A DNA stretch of 64,000 nucleotides from the NCBI RefSeq assembly GCF_035918235.1, contig NZ_CP109485.1, positions 10,261,001-10,325,000 on the forward strand, read 5' to 3'. This DNA comes from Streptomyces sp. NBC_01445 (GTDB lineage Bacteria > Actinomycetota > Actinomycetes > Streptomycetales > Streptomycetaceae). The translations under genes were made by a program, and so were the position numbers. Position 1 is the first letter of the stretch. Every line of letters starts with the position of its first letter. This document shows positions 33,500-42,134 of this stretch, piece after piece. The notes under the pieces are model-generated. The model was not told the DNA's origin. It worked only from the letters and a program-made list of their open reading frames with translations, and did not search any database.

Positions 33500-33669
33500 G
33501 CGGTCACCCGCTTAGTCCGGGTCGCCAGGCGGAAGACCGCCACGCCGCTGATCACGAGGAGCATGGCTCCCAATACGATCCACCCCAGCGCCGTGCCGCC
33601 CGTGGCGGCGAGAGCGGCTCCTCCAGTGGCGGTGCCGATCGCGGCACCCACACCATTGTGTCCGTACAT
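33496..33669 (-). CDS. LAxTG-tailed microprotein upstream of the glycosyltransferase (57 aa)
   Basis: 57 residues from ATG 33669 (AAAGGAGGAAC upstream). It contains LAATG, then a hydrophobic span ALGWIVLGAMLLVISGVAVF and a basic tail RLATRTKR. This is exactly the format of a sortase E (LAxTG) sorting signal, yet only 20 residues precede it and no signal peptide is obvious. Its stop overlaps the synthase start. The same arrangement occurs at 35593-35805, so it is a recurrent partner of the enzyme. Confidence 0.7.
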   Translation of the reverse strand: MYGHNGVGAAIGTATGGAALAATGGTALGWIVLGAMLLVISGVAVFRLATRTKRVTA

Positions 33670-33689
33670 GTGTTCCTCCTTTCCGAGCG

Positions 33690-33850
33690 TCAAAGACGCT
33701 CGACGTTGTCGCGGGCCGGCATGGCACCACGCGTGTGCCGGAGCGGAGGCCGCCTGGTCGGCGACTTTCGTGAGGTCGAGGGTGTTGTGGGGCGTGAGTG
33801 GCACCACAGCGTCGTACTCCTCGACCGGGATCTCGCTCCCGCGTCCCACG
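33690..33850 (-). pseudogene. C-terminal remnant of a second nucleotide-sugar dehydrogenase
   Basis: The minus strand reads VEEYDAVVPLTPHNTLDLTK, aligning with FDAVLLLTQHGEFDLTQ at the end of the intact dehydrogenase. After a one-base shift it continues TRGAMPARDNVERL to a stop at 33690-33692, parallel to DTRGVMTRAQHIERL. The rest of the gene is gone. It shows that the dehydrogenase also existed in two copies. Confidence 0.6.
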
Positions 33851-33947
33851 TCGTCCGTGGGGGTCCAGGACGTTCACAGCGGCTCCCGCGCCAAGAGCTC
33901 GACCGCGTGACGGGGCGGAGCTCTCCCGCTGTTGTTCCGTCTGTGCT

Positions 33948-35207
33948 CTAGAGCCGCTCGATGTGCTGGGCGCGCGTCATGACGCCGCGGGTGTCGAGGA
34001 CGTAGGCGGCCTCGGCGGCGAGTTGCGTGAGGTCGAATTCGCCGTGTTGGGTGAGCAGGAGGACGGCGTCGAAGTCGGCAACGCTCGTGCCGTCTCCCGC
34101 GGATGCGAAGGGGATGTCCCGGCGGCCGCCTTCGGTCAGGTAGGGGTCGACGACGGTGACATCGGCGCCCATGGCGCGCAGCCGGTCGATGACCTGGATG
34201 GCCGGTGATTGGCGGGCGTCGGACGTGCCGGGCTTGTAGGCGGCGCCGAGGGCGAGGATGCGGGCCCCGTGCACGCTGCGGCGGAAGCGGCGGCTGAGTG
34301 CATCCTGCAGGCGGCGCACCACGTAGTCGGGCTGGCTTTCGTTGATGTCCTGGGCCAGCTCAACGAGCCTGAAGGTCTGCCCGTGCTGCGTTTTGACGTG
34401 ATGGCTGAGGTAGACGGGGTCGATGGGCAGGCAGTGTCCGCCGACGCCGGGGCCGGGCAGGAACTTGGTGAACCCGAACGGCTTGGTCGCGGCCAACTCC
34501 AGGGTGTGCCAGACGTCCACGCCGAGGGTGTGTGCCATCCGGGAGAGTTCGTTGACCAGGGCGATGTTGACGTGCCGGTAGGTGTTCTCGAACACCTTGG
34601 CCAGCTCGGCTTCTTCCAGACCGGAGGCCGGCACGGTGACGTCGGTGACGGAGTCGTAGAAGGCCTTCACGCGGCGCAGGCAGGCTTGTGTGAGACCAGC
34701 AACGATCTTGGGCGTGTTTTCCAGACGCCAGAGCGTGTTGCCGGGGTCGATGCGCTCGGGGCTGAACCCGACATGGAAGTCGCGTCCGGCGATGAGGCCC
34801 GAGCCCTCCTCCAGCAGAGGGACGAGCACATCGCGGGTGGTACCGGGGTGCGTGGTCGACTCCAGTACCACGGTGGCGCCCGGCTCCAGCCATCTGGCCA
34901 GGGTTCGGCCGGCCTCGCGCACACAACTGAGGTCGGGGGCACGGTCGGTCAGCGGTGTCGGTACCGTGATGACGGCGACGTCGAAACCCTTGAGATCCTT
35001 CGGATCCGAGGTCGGGGTGTAGGCCCCCGATTGCAGCACGTCCTGCAGACGAGTCGAGTCGATGTCCTCGATGTAGGACGAGCCGGTGGCCAGTCGCTGG
35101 CAGCGGTTTTGGTCGGGTTCGTAGCCAGTCACGATGTAGCCGGCCTCGGCGGCCTGCAGGGCCAGAGGCAGGCCGACATAGCCCTGCCCTAGAACGCAGA
35201 TGTGCAT
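33948..35207 (-). CDS. UDP-sugar 6-dehydrogenase (UDP-Glc/GlcNAc/ManNAc type)
   Basis: 419 residues from ATG 35207 (GGGGAGGAC upstream). NAD-binding start: MHICVLGQGYVGLPLALQAA. ITVPTPLTDR and LESTTHPGTT are conserved. The catalytic cysteine is in GPGVGGHCLPIDP, and the C-terminal Rossmann domain has ILALGAAYKPGTSDARQSPA. It oxidises the C6 hydroxyl of a UDP-hexose to a uronate, the precursor needed by the hyaluronan-type synthase. Length and motifs are those of WbpA/WecC-like enzymes; the exact sugar cannot be assigned. The truncated glycosyltransferase frame overlaps its first codons. Confidence 0.88.
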   Translation of the reverse strand: MHICVLGQGYVGLPLALQAAEAGYIVTGYEPDQNRCQRLATGSSYIEDIDSTRLQDVLQSGAYTPTSDPKDLKGFDVAVITVPTPLTDRAPDLSCVREAGRTLARWLEPGATVVLESTTHPGTTRDVLVPLLEEGSGLIAGRDFHVGFSPERIDPGNTLWRLENTPKIVAGLTQACLRRVKAFYDSVTDVTVPASGLEEAELAKVFENTYRHVNIALVNELSRMAHTLGVDVWHTLELAATKPFGFTKFLPGPGVGGHCLPIDPVYLSHHVKTQHGQTFRLVELAQDINESQPDYVVRRLQDALSRRFRRSVHGARILALGAAYKPGTSDARQSPAIQVIDRLRAMGADVTVVDPYLTEGGRRDIPFASAGDGTSVADFDAVLLLTQHGEFDLTQLAAEAAYVLDTRGVMTRAQHIERL

Positions 35208-35596
35208 GGTGGTGTCCTCCCCTTGATCCGGCTCGCAGGCATGCGGGTCTGGCGCAGGAAACTCTCCATGCCGAGCCGCAGGTAGCCGGGGTCTTCGTTG
35301 TAGGCGGGTATCAGGATCGAGACGTGCAGCGCGTCCAGCCGGCGACGGGCGCGGCCGGTCAGGTGCGGTACCCGCTCGAGGTGGTACATGAAGGCCTGCA
35401 GCAGGAACACCAGGAACAGGCTGATCCAGACCACGGTGAGCTGGCTGCGAGTCTCGGCGTCGGTGGCGAAGGCGACCACTGCGTGATGCGTGGCCCACGC
35501 GGCGGCCGACAGAACAACGATGATGCCCATGACGACGGTCGCGGACCGGTGCTGATGGGCGCTCAGCACCGGCGCACTGCGCTGACGGCGACTCAC
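35189..35596 (-). pseudogene. Truncated GT2 synthase, N-terminal part only
   Basis: GTG 35596 overlaps the stop of the LAQTG peptide (GTGA). The product starts SRRQRSAPVLSAHQHRSATV, has spans VVMGIIVVLSAAAWATHHAV and LTVVWISLFLVFLLQAFMYH, then the GT2 opening VSILIPAYNEDPGYLRLGME. It breaks off after FLRQTR, just before the DxD domain, so no catalysis is possible. The deletion joined it to the dehydrogenase leader. Confidence 0.7.
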
Positions 35597-35805
35597 TTGC
35601 CGTGCCGCGCTGGGGACGTGGACGTGGACGTGGACGTGGCCTCGTCGGCGGCGAGCGTGCGGCGGAACCCGAAACGAATGCACAGCAGACCCGAGCAGAG
35701 CAGGCCCGCCGCGGTGGCGAACATCGAGCCGCCGATCGGATAGCTGATGCCACCGATCACCAGAACCGGAGCCCCCGTCTGCGCAAGCTGAGCGTGTCCA
35801 GGCAT
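35593..35805 (-). CDS. LAxTG-tailed microprotein, first copy (70 aa)
   Basis: 70 residues from ATG 35805 (GGGGGGGATAT upstream). It contains LAQTG at residues 8-12, hydrophobic PVLVIGGISYPIGGSM and AAGLLCSGLLCIRF, and a tail FGFRRTLAADE, then a TSTSTS repeat. As at 33496 the sorting-signal format is almost the whole protein, and its stop overlaps the start of a (truncated) synthase. Upstream DNA at 35806-36155 is comparatively AT-rich and contains no gene; it is the likely promoter of the locus. Confidence 0.65.
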   Translation of the reverse strand: MPGHAQLAQTGAPVLVIGGISYPIGGSMFATAAGLLCSGLLCIRFGFRRTLAADEATSTSTSTSPARHGK

Positions 35806-36299
35806 ACGTATATCCCCCCCGTGGGAACGGCCGTTGGATGGAAAAAATGATAGGAGCAACTGTGGAGGTTCCGTGCAGTCCTTGAACTTTGAAAGAGCTT
35901 TCTATGCCCACCGGAGGGGCACCATCCGGTACGGCAACGGAGAGTAATGCCAGGTCAGTGACACACAAGCATGATCGAATCCCGTGACACAACTGCGACA
36001 TTCAATTTCCGGCACCCGCGCCAAACGGCCTCTCACGTCACACCTGTCACACCGTCAAGTGCCGCTCACCCTCCAATCGTTGGCCAACGATCGCCCCGAT
36101 CCATGGCCAACGGTCAATTAAATTCAATGAAGAAGCGGAATATAAAACCGGAGCCATGGCGCGCCACTTGGGCGGCGCAGCCCACAAGGAAACGTGGCCT
36201 GCGATGCGTTCAAGCCAGGGAAGCCGAAAGGTTCACGCCAGCAATGCGCATGCCGGATCGTCATGCGGTCCGACTGTCGCGGGCGGTCAATTCGGCCAC

Positions 36300-36383
36300 G
36301 CCACGCTCCCGCACGGCCTGGTCGTGGAGGTCGCGGCGGGCACCACCAGATATTCGGTTGTCACCGTCATGAGACTGCGATGA
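36300..36383 (+). pseudogene. DNA ligase C-terminal scrap
   Basis: The last codons read LPHGLVVEVAAGTTRYSVVT then VMRLR and stop. They match the very end of the ligase fragments at 49315 and 61699 (RGLVVEVLAGTTRHAVVTVT). The upstream 140 bp of the frame do not fit. It is one of four ligase pieces in this window. Confidence 0.5.
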
Positions 36384-36389
36384 CGAGGC

Positions 36390-36415
36390 GGGGCGCCTCA
36401 GCCGGGAGGCGCCCC
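36390..36415. terminator. Terminator after the ligase scrap
   Basis: GGGGCGCCTC (36390-36399), AGCCGG loop, GAGGCGCCCC (36406-36415). A perfect 10-bp stem 6 bp after the stop at 36383, retained although the gene is gone. Confidence 0.65.
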
Positions 36416-36534
36416 ACCCTGCTGTCTCACCTCGGGGGATGGCGGATCACCGGGTACATCGGGTCGTGCGGCGCCTGGTGACGGGCCACGGGCAACACCC
36501 TTGCCGCCGACCGGTCGACGGATAGGGTGACCTG

Positions 36535-36777
36535 GTGCTTTCGAACATAGGTCCCCTTGGGCTGCTCTTCGTCACAGCAGCGTTCCTTCTCCTCATCGCG
36601 CCGACGGTGATCGCCTACCGCAGGAAGGTGGCACGCCTGTGGCTGGTTGTCGTGGTCAACCTGGCTGGCATCACGGGCGTGTTGTGGTTCGTGGCCCTGT
36701 ACATGGCGATGACGATGCGCACCCGCGCAGCTGACATCACACCCCCGCACGTCCCGAGGGGCACCGCCCTGAGCTAG
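36535..36777 (+). CDS. Superinfection immunity-like small membrane protein
   Basis: 80 residues from GTG 36535. Two membrane spans enclose the family pattern: LLFVTAAFLLLIAPTVIAYR, RKVARLWLVVVVNLAGITGV and LWFVALYMAM. It fits the Imm_superinfect family, named after a phage T4 protein that blocks DNA entry of a second phage. In bacteria the role is generally untested. From 36778 to 37088 no gene is supportable. Confidence 0.65.
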   Translation: MLSNIGPLGLLFVTAAFLLLIAPTVIAYRRKVARLWLVVVVNLAGITGVLWFVALYMAMTMRTRAADITPPHVPRGTALS

Positions 36778-37088
36778 AGGCAAGGGGAGAGAGCAGCCGA
36801 ATGACACTCAAAGGGACGCTTGGCCTCCACCGTGGTGGTCATGCCGTCCACGGTCGCAGCCGCGGAACGCCTGCTCAAGCTGGTCGGTGACCACGTACTC
36901 GCGCACGCGCTGCCCGGACTCGCCAAAGCAGCAGGCTGCGGCTGCTGGTGTGCGCGCCGTCGGCGGTCTCGGGTGGGCTCTGGCCGTGGTGGGTGTGCAG
37001 CAGCCGTGGCCCTTCGCCGGGCGGCTGGACTCTGCCGCGGGGTGCGCAGTCGGCGATGTGGCGGGGCAGTGGCGGCCTCGGCATGGGG

Positions 37089-38210
37089 CTAGCCGCGGCC
37101 CGTGCCTGTGCGTGGCTCGAAGGAGTGGGTCGCGGCGCCGTCTTGGTCGCGGCGCGGGCCCTGCAGCGTCCTGCCCGGAGGCGGTGCCGCGCCGGCCGTG
37201 TTGACGCGGGGGAGCGCGTAGGGGTGGTCCTCGGTCAGCCAGCGCATCATCCGCTCACGGACCGTGACCCTCACCGTCCAGATATCGTCCGCGTCCTTGG
37301 CCGTGACCAGGGCGCGCACCTGCATGGTGTTAGGAGTGGAATCCGTGACGGCGAGCCCGTAGTCGCGTCCGTCCCAGGCCGGGCACTCGCGCAGGATGTC
37401 GCGCAGCTTCTCGCGCATGGCCTCCACCGGCGCCGAGTGGTCGACGTGGAAGAAGACGATGCCGGTCATCTGGGCGCTGCCACGCGACCAGTTCTCGAAC
37501 GGCTTCGAGGTGAAGTACGAGACGGGCATCGTGATCCGCCGCTCGTCCCAGGTCCGTACCGTCAGAAAGGTCAGGGTGATCTCGTCGACGGTGCCCCACT
37601 CGCCGTCCACCACGACCGTGTCGCCGAGGCGCACCATGTCGCCGAAGGCGATCTGCAGCCCGGCGAAGAGGTTCGACAGCGTGGACTGTGCGGCGACACC
37701 GGCGACGATGCCGAGGACGCCGGCCGAGGCGAGCAGCGAGGCGCCGGCCGCCCGCATCGCCGGGAAGGTGAGCAGCATCGCGGCGACCGCGACCACACCG
37801 ACGATCGCGGACACCACCCGCTGGATCAGCGACACCTGGGTGCGGACCCGGCGGACCCGGGCGGGGTCGCGGTGCGCGGTCGCGTAGCGGGTGTACGAGG
37901 TCTCCACGATGGCGGCGGCGATGCGCACCACCAGCCAGGCCGTGGAGCCGATGAGGGTCAGCGTCAGGATCCGGCCGATGCCGATGGAGTGCTCCTCCAG
38001 CAGCTTGGCCTCCGCGTAAGACCCTCTGAGCATGGCGGTGCACAGAACGAGTTGGAAGGGGACACGGCCGCGACGGAGCAGCCCCCACAGCGGGGTCTCG
38101 TGGTGCCGGCCGTCCGCGCGTCGCAGCAGCCGGTCCACGGCCCACCCGACGAGCAGCGTGAGCACGACCGAGCCGCCGACGACGATCACCGGGCGCAGTA
38201 CGTTCTCCAT
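37089..38210 (-). CDS. MscS-family mechanosensitive channel
   Basis: 373 residues from ATG 38210. Three or more N-terminal spans lead to the pore-lining helix, ASAGVLGIVAGVAAQSTLSN followed by LFAGLQIAFG. The MscS beta domain comes next (MVRLGDTVVVDGEWGTVDEI, VRTWDERRITMPVSYF). The C-terminal tail is proline/arginine-rich. Such channels release solutes on hypo-osmotic shock. It appears intact. Confidence 0.88.
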   Translation of the reverse strand: MENVLRPVIVVGGSVVLTLLVGWAVDRLLRRADGRHHETPLWGLLRRGRVPFQLVLCTAMLRGSYAEAKLLEEHSIGIGRILTLTLIGSTAWLVVRIAAAIVETSYTRYATAHRDPARVRRVRTQVSLIQRVVSAIVGVVAVAAMLLTFPAMRAAGASLLASAGVLGIVAGVAAQSTLSNLFAGLQIAFGDMVRLGDTVVVDGEWGTVDEITLTFLTVRTWDERRITMPVSYFTSKPFENWSRGSAQMTGIVFFHVDHSAPVEAMREKLRDILRECPAWDGRDYGLAVTDSTPNTMQVRALVTAKDADDIWTVRVTVRERMMRWLTEDHPYALPRVNTAGAAPPPGRTLQGPRRDQDGAATHSFEPRTGTGRG

Positions 38211-38302
38211 GCCCCCGACCGTAACCGGCCCGTCGCGGTCCAAACCTGGAGCCGGAAGCCGCCACGCGGGCCCGTGCGGCGTCGTCGGTCCAGGCTGGCC
38301 CC

Positions 38303-38740
38303 ATGGAGCCCATGAACGTCATGCTCCTTCACTCCACCTACGGGCTGCGGCCGGCGGTGCGCGCCGCGGCGGACCGGCTGCGTGCCGCGGGGGCACGAGG
38401 TGTGAACACCCGACCTCTTCGAGGGCCGCACCTTCGACACCGTGGAGGAGGGAATGGCCTTCAACGAGGAGATCGGCAAGGACGAGCTCCTCAAGCGCGC
38501 CGTGCTCGCCGCCGTGCCCTGCTCCGAGCGAGGCCTGGTGTACGTGGGCTTCTCCGTCGGCGCGTCGATCGCGCAGACCCTCGCCCTGGGCGACGACAGG
38601 CCCGGGGACTGCTGCTCCTGCACGGCACTTCGGGCATCGCGGAGAGCGCCTCGGTGGACGAGCTGCCGGTCCAGCTGCACGTCGCCGAGCCGGACCAGTT
38701 CGAGACGGACGACTGGCTGAGCGCCCGATACGAGGTAGAG
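38303..38740 (+). pseudogene. Dienelactone-hydrolase-family gene, multiply frameshifted
   Basis: ATG 38303 opens MEPMNVMLLHSTYGLRPAVR. After one shift the frame carries EEGMAFNEEIGKDELLKRAV and YVGFSVGASIAQTLAL, whose G-x-S-x-G holds Ser in place of the usual Cys. After another shift it shows LLLLHGTSGIAESASVDELP and VQLHVAEPDQFETDDW. At least two indels prevent a complete product. From 38741 to 39200 no gene is seen. Confidence 0.65.
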
Positions 38741-39227
38741 GTAGCACCCCCGACACCCGAAAGATCACGTCCCCGCGCCTGCTGCCCGCGCCCGCTCGCT
38801 GCCCCGCGGGGTTCCGGCATTCCGAACCCGGCCGCCATGTACCGGGCCGCGCACGCCTGGAGGAACGAGGGGTCACTGACACGGGCCGCGATCTCACCCA
38901 CCCGGCCAGCCGCCGCACACGCCACCACCCTTGCTGCCCGTGGCCGATGTGCCCGGCGCGTGGCGTGGGGGAGGGGACGGTGAGGCTGTCGGGCTCGGAT
39001 GGTCGCCGTCTGGTCGGACACGTTCTTTCCCCGGGTTTCCACGCCCCCACAGCCACCTGTACCGCCCGCCGGCCCGGCTGGTCCCTGACCGTGACCTGCT
39101 CCTGGCAGCGGACCTGCCGGATTGTCAGTGGCCGTCCCTAGACTGCGAGTTGACGTCATCTGCTGGATCCTGAACCCATGCACACTTTCAAAACTAACTC
39201 TATCGACACCTCGATAAGGGCATGCTT

Positions 39228-40205
39228 ATGATGCCCTGCATGAAGAGTTCGACGTTCGTCATGGTCCATGTCGGCCAGAGCACTGAAGCCCAGCGCAACC
39301 TCGTCCACGGCATCGAGACACTGTCCTGGGGCTTCCCCGAGGAAAAACCCGAATACAGGGACGCCCACCCGCAGTTCGCGCTCCTGGCCACCGGAGCCTC
39401 GCCGCGAGTCCAGCTCGAGAACTGGCTTCAGGACACCGCAACGCTCTACCTCTTCCAGGTCCGCGGCGGCTTCTACGAGGGCCGGTCCTGGCACTGGCCC
39501 GACGAAGAGGCCGAGCGGCGCCTGAAGTACCCCCAGCGCTTCGGCATCGAACCCCTCGCGCGGCTCGAGAACATCCCCCTGGGCCCCAAGGGACCGCTCA
39601 CCGAAGCAGGCAGCGACGCCATCCGCCGCTCAGGCACCGACCGGGGCATGGGCAAGCTCGTTCAGATGCCGGCCCAGCGCCTCCTGGAGCTGGCCAGGAT
39701 CCCCTTCGACCCCGACGAGCCCGAAGACGTGCCCCTGGACAAGTCACCGGGCTTCACGGCGGAACAGGTGGAGGGCAAGAAGAAGCCCCAGCGGCGCCGC
39801 CGCGGCGCCGGCTACATCTCCGACCCGAAGAAACGCAAAGCCATCGAACTGCACGCAGAGAACCACGCAGTTGCCCACTACGAGAAGCACGGCTGGACGG
39901 TCGAGAGGCTGGGCAAGCCCTACGACCTGCGCTGCACCCGCGGCACGGAAGAACTCCATGTCGAGGTCAAAGGCACCACGGGAGCCGCGACGAGCGTAGA
40001 GCTGACGATCAACGAGGTCCTGCACGCCAGGGACAAGGACAACACCGTCGACCTCTACGTCGTCAGCGACATCAAGGTCGATACCCAGACCGACCCCTAC
40101 ACCGCCAGCGGCAACAAGATCACGCTCTTCACCGACTGGGAGCCGGCCGAGGAGGACCTGAGGCCCCGCAAGTACGAGTACCGGCTCCCGGACACCACCG
40201 GCTGA
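39228..40205 (+). CDS. EVE-like / DUF3883 (NO VEIN C-terminal) putative nuclease
   Basis: About 325 residues. In-frame ATGs lie at 39222, 39228, 39231 and 39240; 39228 has AAGGG at the best distance. N-terminal ~140 residues (FALLATGASPRVQLENWLQ, TLYLFQVRGGFYEGRSWHWP) look like an EVE/PUA modified-base-binding fold. The C-terminal domain is DUF3883 with PD-(D/E)xK-like features: GKPYDLRCTRGTEELHVEVK, GTTGAATSVELTINEV. Such fusions act as putative type IV restriction enzymes against modified phage DNA. It is alone in its transcription unit. A TATCGA-CACC-TCGATA palindrome lies at 39201-39216 in the promoter area. Confidence 0.7.
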   Translation: MMPCMKSSTFVMVHVGQSTEAQRNLVHGIETLSWGFPEEKPEYRDAHPQFALLATGASPRVQLENWLQDTATLYLFQVRGGFYEGRSWHWPDEEAERRLKYPQRFGIEPLARLENIPLGPKGPLTEAGSDAIRRSGTDRGMGKLVQMPAQRLLELARIPFDPDEPEDVPLDKSPGFTAEQVEGKKKPQRRRRGAGYISDPKKRKAIELHAENHAVAHYEKHGWTVERLGKPYDLRCTRGTEELHVEVKGTTGAATSVELTINEVLHARDKDNTVDLYVVSDIKVDTQTDPYTASGNKITLFTDWEPAEEDLRPRKYEYRLPDTTG

Positions 40206-40245
40206 CCCCCGCGGGGCCCGGTCGCGGCAAGAGAAGCCCAAGGGC

Positions 40246-40665
40246 TTGACGCCCAGACACCTGCCCCGCAGCGCCAGGCTGCCACGGGTGCCTGATCAGA
40301 CGGGGCGCCCGGCGACAGCTCACTTCGATCACTGCCCGCGCCAGGTCCCGTTGTGGTTCGTGTGGGACGGGGATGCGGTCTGGGTGTGCGCGAGCGTGAC
40401 GTTGGCGATGGTGCGTAAGGTGCGCATAGATCCGAGGGTGCGCCTGTCACTGCCGGACACCTTCGATGTCGTGCTGCTCCAAGGTGCGGCGCAGTGCTTC
40501 ACGCACCGGGACGTGCCGGTGGACGCAGTGGACGCTTTCGCCGGCAGGTTCGGCTGGGACCCACGCGTGGTGGACGGCCCCTTTGCGTATCTGCGGATAG
40601 CGCCGAAGGTGGTAGGTGCTTGGTGCGGGGGAGCCGGAGTTGAGCGGCAGGGTCATCATGCGTGA
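40246..40665 (+). pseudogene. PNPOx-fold (pyridoxamine oxidase-like) protein, N-terminus lost
   Basis: From about 40340 the frame reads VPLWFVWDGDAVWVCASVTL and MVRKVRIDPRVRLSLPDTFD. It ends with the FAYLRIAPKVVGAWCG segment of flavin/F420-binding split-barrel proteins. The normal first strand and start are absent, and the first 30 codons are unrelated and arginine-rich. Probably a 5'-truncated gene. Confidence 0.5.
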
Positions 40666-40745
40666 CGCGCTTGGCTGCAGTGGTGGCTGCCGTGGCCGGA
40701 CGCCCTGCCTGTAGTGGACCTCCCGCTCGCGGTGCCGGTGCCCGG

Positions 40746-40958
40746 CTATTTGCCGGCGTCCTCGGCGATGGTGTGGGCGACGAGGGCGTTGGCGTGGCCG
40801 TGGCCCACACCGTGTTCGGACTTGAGCCAGTTGACGAGCTCCATGTGCTTGCTGAGGGGGGCGGCGCGGATGAGCTCTTTCCATTCGGCGATCGGGCGGC
40901 CGTACTTCTTCTCGATGGAGGGGAAGTAGCTGGCAGGGCCCTTCACTTGGGTGGCCAC
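40746..40958 (-). CDS. DUF4287 domain protein (70 aa)
   Basis: 70 residues from GTG 40958 (GAGGAC upstream). Family pattern: KGPASYFPSIEKKYGRPIAE, WKELIRAAPLSKHMELVNWL and KSEHGVGHGHANALVAHTIA. DUF4287 proteins are small, cytoplasmic and uncharacterised, sometimes fused to DUF5655 transporters. From 40990 to 41600 I see no convincing gene. Confidence 0.88.
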   Translation of the reverse strand: MATQVKGPASYFPSIEKKYGRPIAEWKELIRAAPLSKHMELVNWLKSEHGVGHGHANALVAHTIAEDAGK

Positions 40959-41609
40959 GGGTGTCCTCGTTTCCTGTCTGGATGATCTTGATGCTGTCGA
41001 TGATTCATTGGAGCGGCGGTCGGCACCGGTTAAAGGTTCGCCGGGGTGGTGGTCAGGCGGGTCGTCAGCGCGGTGGGTCACAGCAGGCCGAGACCCGCGC
41101 CGGCGGTGATGGCCAGGACGGAGGCGGCGGGGGCCGCGAAGCGGCGTGCTGCGCTGCCCTGAGCGTCTGGGTCATGCACGAGCCTTCCTCGCGTGGTGGT
41201 GTCTTCATCTGACCGACGGGAACCGGCAAAGTCATCGGTCTGGACAAGGTGCGCTAGATCACGAGCACCTCGTCCGATCGCACGGAACACGCCTCGCCCG
41301 CTACCTCGCGGGCCACCCAGCCCGATCCACGGGCCAACTTCACCATGCTGTCCCCGACACTCGAAACCGACGGGTTCGGCAGATTCCTGAAGGATGCCGG
41401 TTCCCAACCCGGGAGGAGAGGCCGCCTTGTCGCACCCTGTCTCGCTTGGGGTCGGCTCCGGAACCATCGCTCTTGTGGCGGGGCCGGGAAATCTGCCGGG
41501 GCCGTGGTCATCGGGATGTAGCCGGTGCCTCAACTGCACGGACAGGAGGGCCGGTTGAACCGCCGGTGGGGTCGGGTACCGTTGTCGGGGTGTCTGACAT
41601 CATGCGGCC

Positions 41610-41757
41610 GTGATCACTGCGGACGACAACCTGCTGGCCAGCCTGGACGAAGTGCACTGGTCGAAACTGAACCATGCCCACGGGACGGCCGCCGATGTTC
41701 CCGGCCAACTGCGCGCCCTGTGCGCAGACGACGAGCAGGCACGACAGCAGGCCAGGC
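41610..41757 (+). pseudogene. HEAT-repeat-like protein, N-terminal fragment
   Basis: GTG 41610 begins VITADDNLLASLDEVHWSKL and continues NHAHGTAADVPGQLRALCAD. This resembles the first HEAT-like repeat of a common Streptomyces hypothetical protein. It ends where the integrase scrap on the opposite strand begins, at about 41757. Confidence 0.45.
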
Positions 41758-41940
41758 GTTCCAGTCGGCGGTGTAGCCGTCGCGGGTCTTCTTCGGCCGG
41801 CTGCCCTCGACGTGCCGGGGCGCGTCGCGGTCGAGCCGGTCGAGGCGTGCCTCGGTCTCCGGGGCGAACCGTCCGGGAGCCGGGACGCCGAGCTGACGGG
41901 TCGTGGTGCTCACACTGACCGACAGGTCCGTGTTTGTCAT
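41757..41940 (-). pseudogene. Tyrosine integrase, N-terminal fragment
   Basis: From ATG 41940 the frame reads TTTRQLGVPAPGRFAPETEA and SRPKKTRDGYTADWNAW, the start of the core-binding domain of Streptomyces site-specific integrases. The catalytic domain is absent. It abuts another gene's N-terminus head to head, so a deletion has fused two 5' ends. Confidence 0.5.
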
Positions 41941-42007
41941 GCACGCCCCTGAGTGACCGTCATGCCGCTTCTTCCGTACCAGGATTCGTAGCGTCTGGAT
42001 CCCGGAT

Positions 42008-42040
42008 ATGTGAGCTTATCCGGAGTCCAAGGGGTGGTGT
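42008..42040. repeat. Imperfect 33-bp direct repeat, copy 1
   Basis: ATGTGAG-x-TTATCCGG-x-GTCCA then GGTGG-x-GT is shared with 42809-42841. The two copies flank the small genes at 42135-42535. Possible site-specific recombination or promoter element. Confidence 0.4.
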
Positions 42041-42134
42041 CCGCTCCGTCCGCCCCGAAGTGGGCGCGGGCTGCAACCGGCGGCGCGTCAGCGCAGTCTT
42101 GATCGTGCATGGGCATGCTTACACCCCGCCGGCG

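Noticed and set aside
35596..35650. ACGTGG-type six-base repeat (GTGGACGTGGACGTGGAC) as a possible regulatory tandem repeat
   Set aside because: It encodes the TSTSTS tail of the LAQTG peptide on the minus strand, so it is a coding microsatellite.
36948..38315. 455-codon plus-strand frame
   Set aside because: Shadow of the MscS gene; the composition is typical antisense (His/Arg/Gly) without motifs.
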